Assembly: GCF_003202035.1 (NCBI RefSeq)
Contig: NZ_QJKC01000001.1
Coordinates: forward strand, 133,114 to 197,113
DNA from: Aquitalea magnusonii
Lineage (GTDB): Bacteria > Pseudomonadota > Gammaproteobacteria > Burkholderiales > Chromobacteriaceae
Direction of reading: 5' to 3'
Length of the DNA: 64,000 bases
Shown here in pieces: positions 61,603 to 64,000 of the stretch. Under the pieces are notes generated by a model. That model did no database searches. It was not told the DNA's origin and worked only from the letters and a program-made list of their open reading frames with translations. Position numbers and translations under genes: made by a program. Positions within the stretch are counted from its first letter, which is position 1; each line of letters begins with the position of its first letter.

Positions 61603-64000
61603 ATGTCTAATCTATTCTTAATTGACTCCGAGCTATGGCAAAAGACGCGAGCAGGTGCGCGTGCCGGTCGTGGATTCAGATATCAAGACGCAGTTGGTGC
61701 CTTACTTGCTATTGAAGCGTGGTCCGGTGACGAAGCATGGAGTGCGGTGATACCGGAAGGCGTTGACGACATTACGCTCCATGGGCACGTATGTGAAATA
61801 CGAGCTCAACTGAAATCGCGTCATGATCCCCAAGGGATATTCAGCCTCACTGAAGCAGCATCCTACCTTGCGAAGAGCGCCCGTGATCTGCCTGCAAATT
61901 GGATGTTTGAGGGGAGGATTCGTCTTGCTCTCGTCTTTGAACGGCCGGTAGTTGGTTTGACGCCTACAGGCTGGCGAATTAGCCTCCATGACAGCGGCCA
62001 ACCGCTAGACCCCTTCATTACAGCGCTTGAACAAGCCATGGAGACGTCTTCCGATATCGTTAAGACTCTTCTCAAGCGCACCCACCTCGTTGTGGAGCAA
62101 GAGCCTCTTGAACGTGCAATCCCAAGGCTGGAGGCACAAGCAAATCTTGCTCCGGCCGCTGCGCGACTTGTGCTGCAGCAACTCCGAGAAGTTGCTGGCC
62201 AAGCGGCCGATGAAAACTTCTTGGCTTCAGCCAATCACCCTGCGAGCCTAGGTTCTTCTGATGTTCAGGAACGAATAGATGCTGTCAGTGGGGTCGTCGA
62301 CCCAGCCGGCTACCTTACACTTACCGGAGGCCTATGTGACATCGCAAACTTTGGCGAGTCACTGGCCTCTGCAGACTTCTACAGTGGCGTGAATGTCATG
62401 CCAGGTCATATCGGGGCTGGTCTTGTTTTCGAACGCCCTGAACACACCACAGAAATTCTTGAGGAGCTTGAGTCGCGACGTGCAGCCTTGGTTGCCGGCC
62501 CATCCGGGGCAGGGAAGTCGGCGCTAGCGTGGTTGGCGGCCTATCACACCCGACATGCAGTGCGCTGGTATCGCGTTCGTCGGGTCGGTCCCGAGGATGT
62601 TAGCCGTCTTGTCCAACTCGCCCGATTACTGGATGCATGCCCAGAGCGGCCGGTTGGTTTCATGGTGGACGATGTAGGCCATGAGGAGACGGCCGGCTGG
62701 GATGCGTTGGTGCGAGAAACGGAGGCGCTGGCTGGCTTGCTCTTGTTGGGCTCTGTTAGAGAAGAGGATGTTTTCACCCTTTCGACAGCAGCAAGGGTAC
62801 CGATCATTCGGCCTACTCTTGATGAAGAGCTCGCCGAACGAATTTGGAGGGCACTGTCATCCAAGAGTGAAAGAATATTTGGTCACTGGCGAGAACCGTT
62901 CGAACTCAGCCGAGGATTGCTTCTGGAGTACACGCATCTGTTAACAGAGGGGCGTAGGCTCTTTGAAACAGTACGTGAGCAAATACGACGGCGGCTTGCC
63001 GAAGAGCGTGACGATGAACTTCTAATCCTGCAGCCCGTCGCCTTTGCTGCTGCACACGGCGGCACCATTGATCAAGTACGACTTCGCAACCGGCTCGGTT
63101 GGGAGACTCCGCGCTTCGCACGTGCGTTGAACCGTCTCATCCATGAGCATGCTATCCGTCAGCAAGATGATGGGACACTCGCTGGTTTGCATGAAATTCG
63201 CTCTATTTACCTAGAGGAAGCGATCCGTGAGGTACTTGGTGATTCGGTCAACGTAGCGGTTTCCGATGCAGTTCATGGATTGTGTGCAGATGATTTTGCC
63301 ACTTTCATCGTGCGAGTACTTCGTAGATGGCCGGATCAACCGGCTGCTTTAATGGATGCACTTACGCGGCGAGTAAGCGAAGAGGGGCCATCGTGCTGGG
63401 CTCCAATCTTGCATGGATTGGGGCTGGCCACTGCTGATCTTATTGCCGCTCGTTGGGTAGCAATCAGCCGTGAGACTGGGATTGACGACCGGTTGGCATC
63501 TTTCTCTCTTGGACTGGCAATAGCTGGTTCAAACCTAAGTGATGTGCCAATTTTTTCCAGGTTGACACAGGCACAGGAAAAGTTTGCCCATGTTGCCGTC
63601 AAAGACCTCCGATGCAGGCTAATTGAGCACCTTCATGTACCGAAGGACGCGCCGCTATTCGACTTGGGTGCTTATCATGAACTGATTGCTGCACTGTTAC
63701 CTCTCGCCAGGTGTGCGGAACGGCCAAGCATAAGCCTCAGTTTTAATCAGGATCTTTCAGCAGTGCCACTGATCCCGCTGCTTGAGGTAATCCGCACAGC
63801 CTACGAGCTCGCTCCAGAAAATGCGCAATGTCTTATTGATGCGGCGGGGGGCTCCGAGGTGTTGCTTGAGCGTCTCTATTACGAACTTCCGTGGGTTACG
63901 TGCCCTAGGCTAAGCGAGCAGGATGGAGTGCAGATTGTCGCTGGTGATGTTCGCTACATTTCAGACGAGATTCAACCCGATATCCATGGTGATGTGGTTC
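61603..64000 (+). CDS. Cap4-like nuclease fused to STAND-type NTPase, Avs-like (partial, C-terminus outside window)
   Basis: An open frame of at least 799 codons from ATG 61603 to the window edge without a stop. The N-terminus ARAGRGFRYQDAVGALLAIE with VIPEGVDDITL (Glu52, Asp55, Asp56) and EIRAQLKSR (Gln69, Lys71) matches the Cap4/DUF4297 dsDNA nuclease core. A P-loop NTPase follows: Walker A GPSGAGKSA at 299-307 and Walker B VGFMVDDVG (Asp356/357), then winged-helix-like and helical-repeat sequence. This nuclease-NTPase-repeat order is that of Avs-type anti-phage proteins that sense phage proteins through C-terminal repeats. The sensor end is outside the window, so the subtype cannot be fixed. 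AGAGG lies about six bases before the ATG. Confidence 0.75.
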   Translation, partial: MSNLFLIDSELWQKTRAGARAGRGFRYQDAVGALLAIEAWSGDEAWSAVIPEGVDDITLHGHVCEIRAQLKSRHDPQGIFSLTEAASYLAKSARDLPANWMFEGRIRLALVFERPVVGLTPTGWRISLHDSGQPLDPFITALEQAMETSSDIVKTLLKRTHLVVEQEPLERAIPRLEAQANLAPAAARLVLQQLREVAGQAADENFLASANHPASLGSSDVQERIDAVSGVVDPAGYLTLTGGLCDIANFGESLASADFYSGVNVMPGHIGAGLVFERPEHTTEILEELESRRAALVAGPSGAGKSALAWLAAYHTRHAVRWYRVRRVGPEDVSRLVQLARLLDACPERPVGFMVDDVGHEETAGWDALVRETEALAGLLLLGSVREEDVFTLSTAARVPIIRPTLDEELAERIWRALSSKSERIFGHWREPFELSRGLLLEYTHLLTEGRRLFETVREQIRRRLAEERDDELLILQPVAFAAAHGGTIDQVRLRNRLGWETPRFARALNRLIHEHAIRQQDDGTLAGLHEIRSIYLEEAIREVLGDSVNVAVSDAVHGLCADDFATFIVRVLRRWPDQPAALMDALTRRVSEEGPSCWAPILHGLGLATADLIAARWVAISRETGIDDRLASFSLGLAIAGSNLSDVPIFSRLTQAQEKFAHVAVKDLRCRLIEHLHVPKDAPLFDLGAYHELIAALLPLARCAERPSISLSFNQDLSAVPLIPLLEVIRTAYELAPENAQCLIDAAGGSEVLLERLYYELPWVTCPRLSEQDGVQIVAGDVRYISDEIQPDIHGDVV

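Overview
The window looks like a chromosome segment of a betaproteobacterium of the order Neisseriales, probably Chromobacteriaceae (Chromobacterium, Aquitalea or Vogesella type). The grounds are a tmRNA whose tag reads ANDETYALAA, GC-rich core genes with GC-rich third codon positions, a phasin gene and flagellar cap genes. The genus is inference.

1-20.7 kb is core genome: phasin (partial), a cobalamin-binding radical SAM protein, a thioredoxin, an ArgE-type deacetylase divergent from a LysR regulator, a polyamine-type ABC binding protein, a manganese exporter behind a yybP-ykoY-type riboswitch, two tandem fliD paralogues, a PuuB-like amine oxidase, a CorA/ZntB transporter, YjdM, a MATE pump, umuDC, a YkgJ protein, a LysE exporter, an EamA protein and the tmRNA gene ssrA.

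20.7-46.8 kb is an integrated region in the 3' end of ssrA, bounded by near-identical 94-97 bp repeats. A third, diverged att-like site at 37.25 kb divides it into two tandem islands. Island 1 (20.7-37.25 kb) carries a tyrosine integrase, an AlpA-like regulator, a RuvC-like nuclease operon, an intergenic region full of GGTGTAC repeats, a divergent pair made of a DUF4209/HEPN-like protein and a caspase-like protein, and a complete type I restriction-modification system. Island 2 (37.25-46.8 kb) has no visible integrase. It holds helicase remnants, a cluster of envelope proteins (ankyrin, lipoprotein, PH domain), a DUF2726 protein, a ClpP-like periplasmic protein and a GIY-YIG protein.

46.8-64 kb is a second accessory region. 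It contains a Kiwa anti-phage pair (kwaA-kwaB), a Tn7-like operon tnsA-tnsB-tnsC-tniQ whose last gene overlaps a DEDDh exonuclease gene, a remnant of a second TnsB-like transposase just upstream of tnsA, an HTH regulator, a CoiA-like nuclease, two membrane proteins and a GNAT acetyltransferase. It ends with a large protein cut by the window edge that combines a Cap4-like nuclease domain with a P-loop NTPase, resembling Avs anti-phage sensors.

The right two thirds of the window are therefore a defence-rich mobile region. The best candidates for new biology are the caspase-like/DUF4209 pair, the exonuclease coupled to the Tn7-like operon and the truncated nuclease-NTPase. No CRISPR array was seen.
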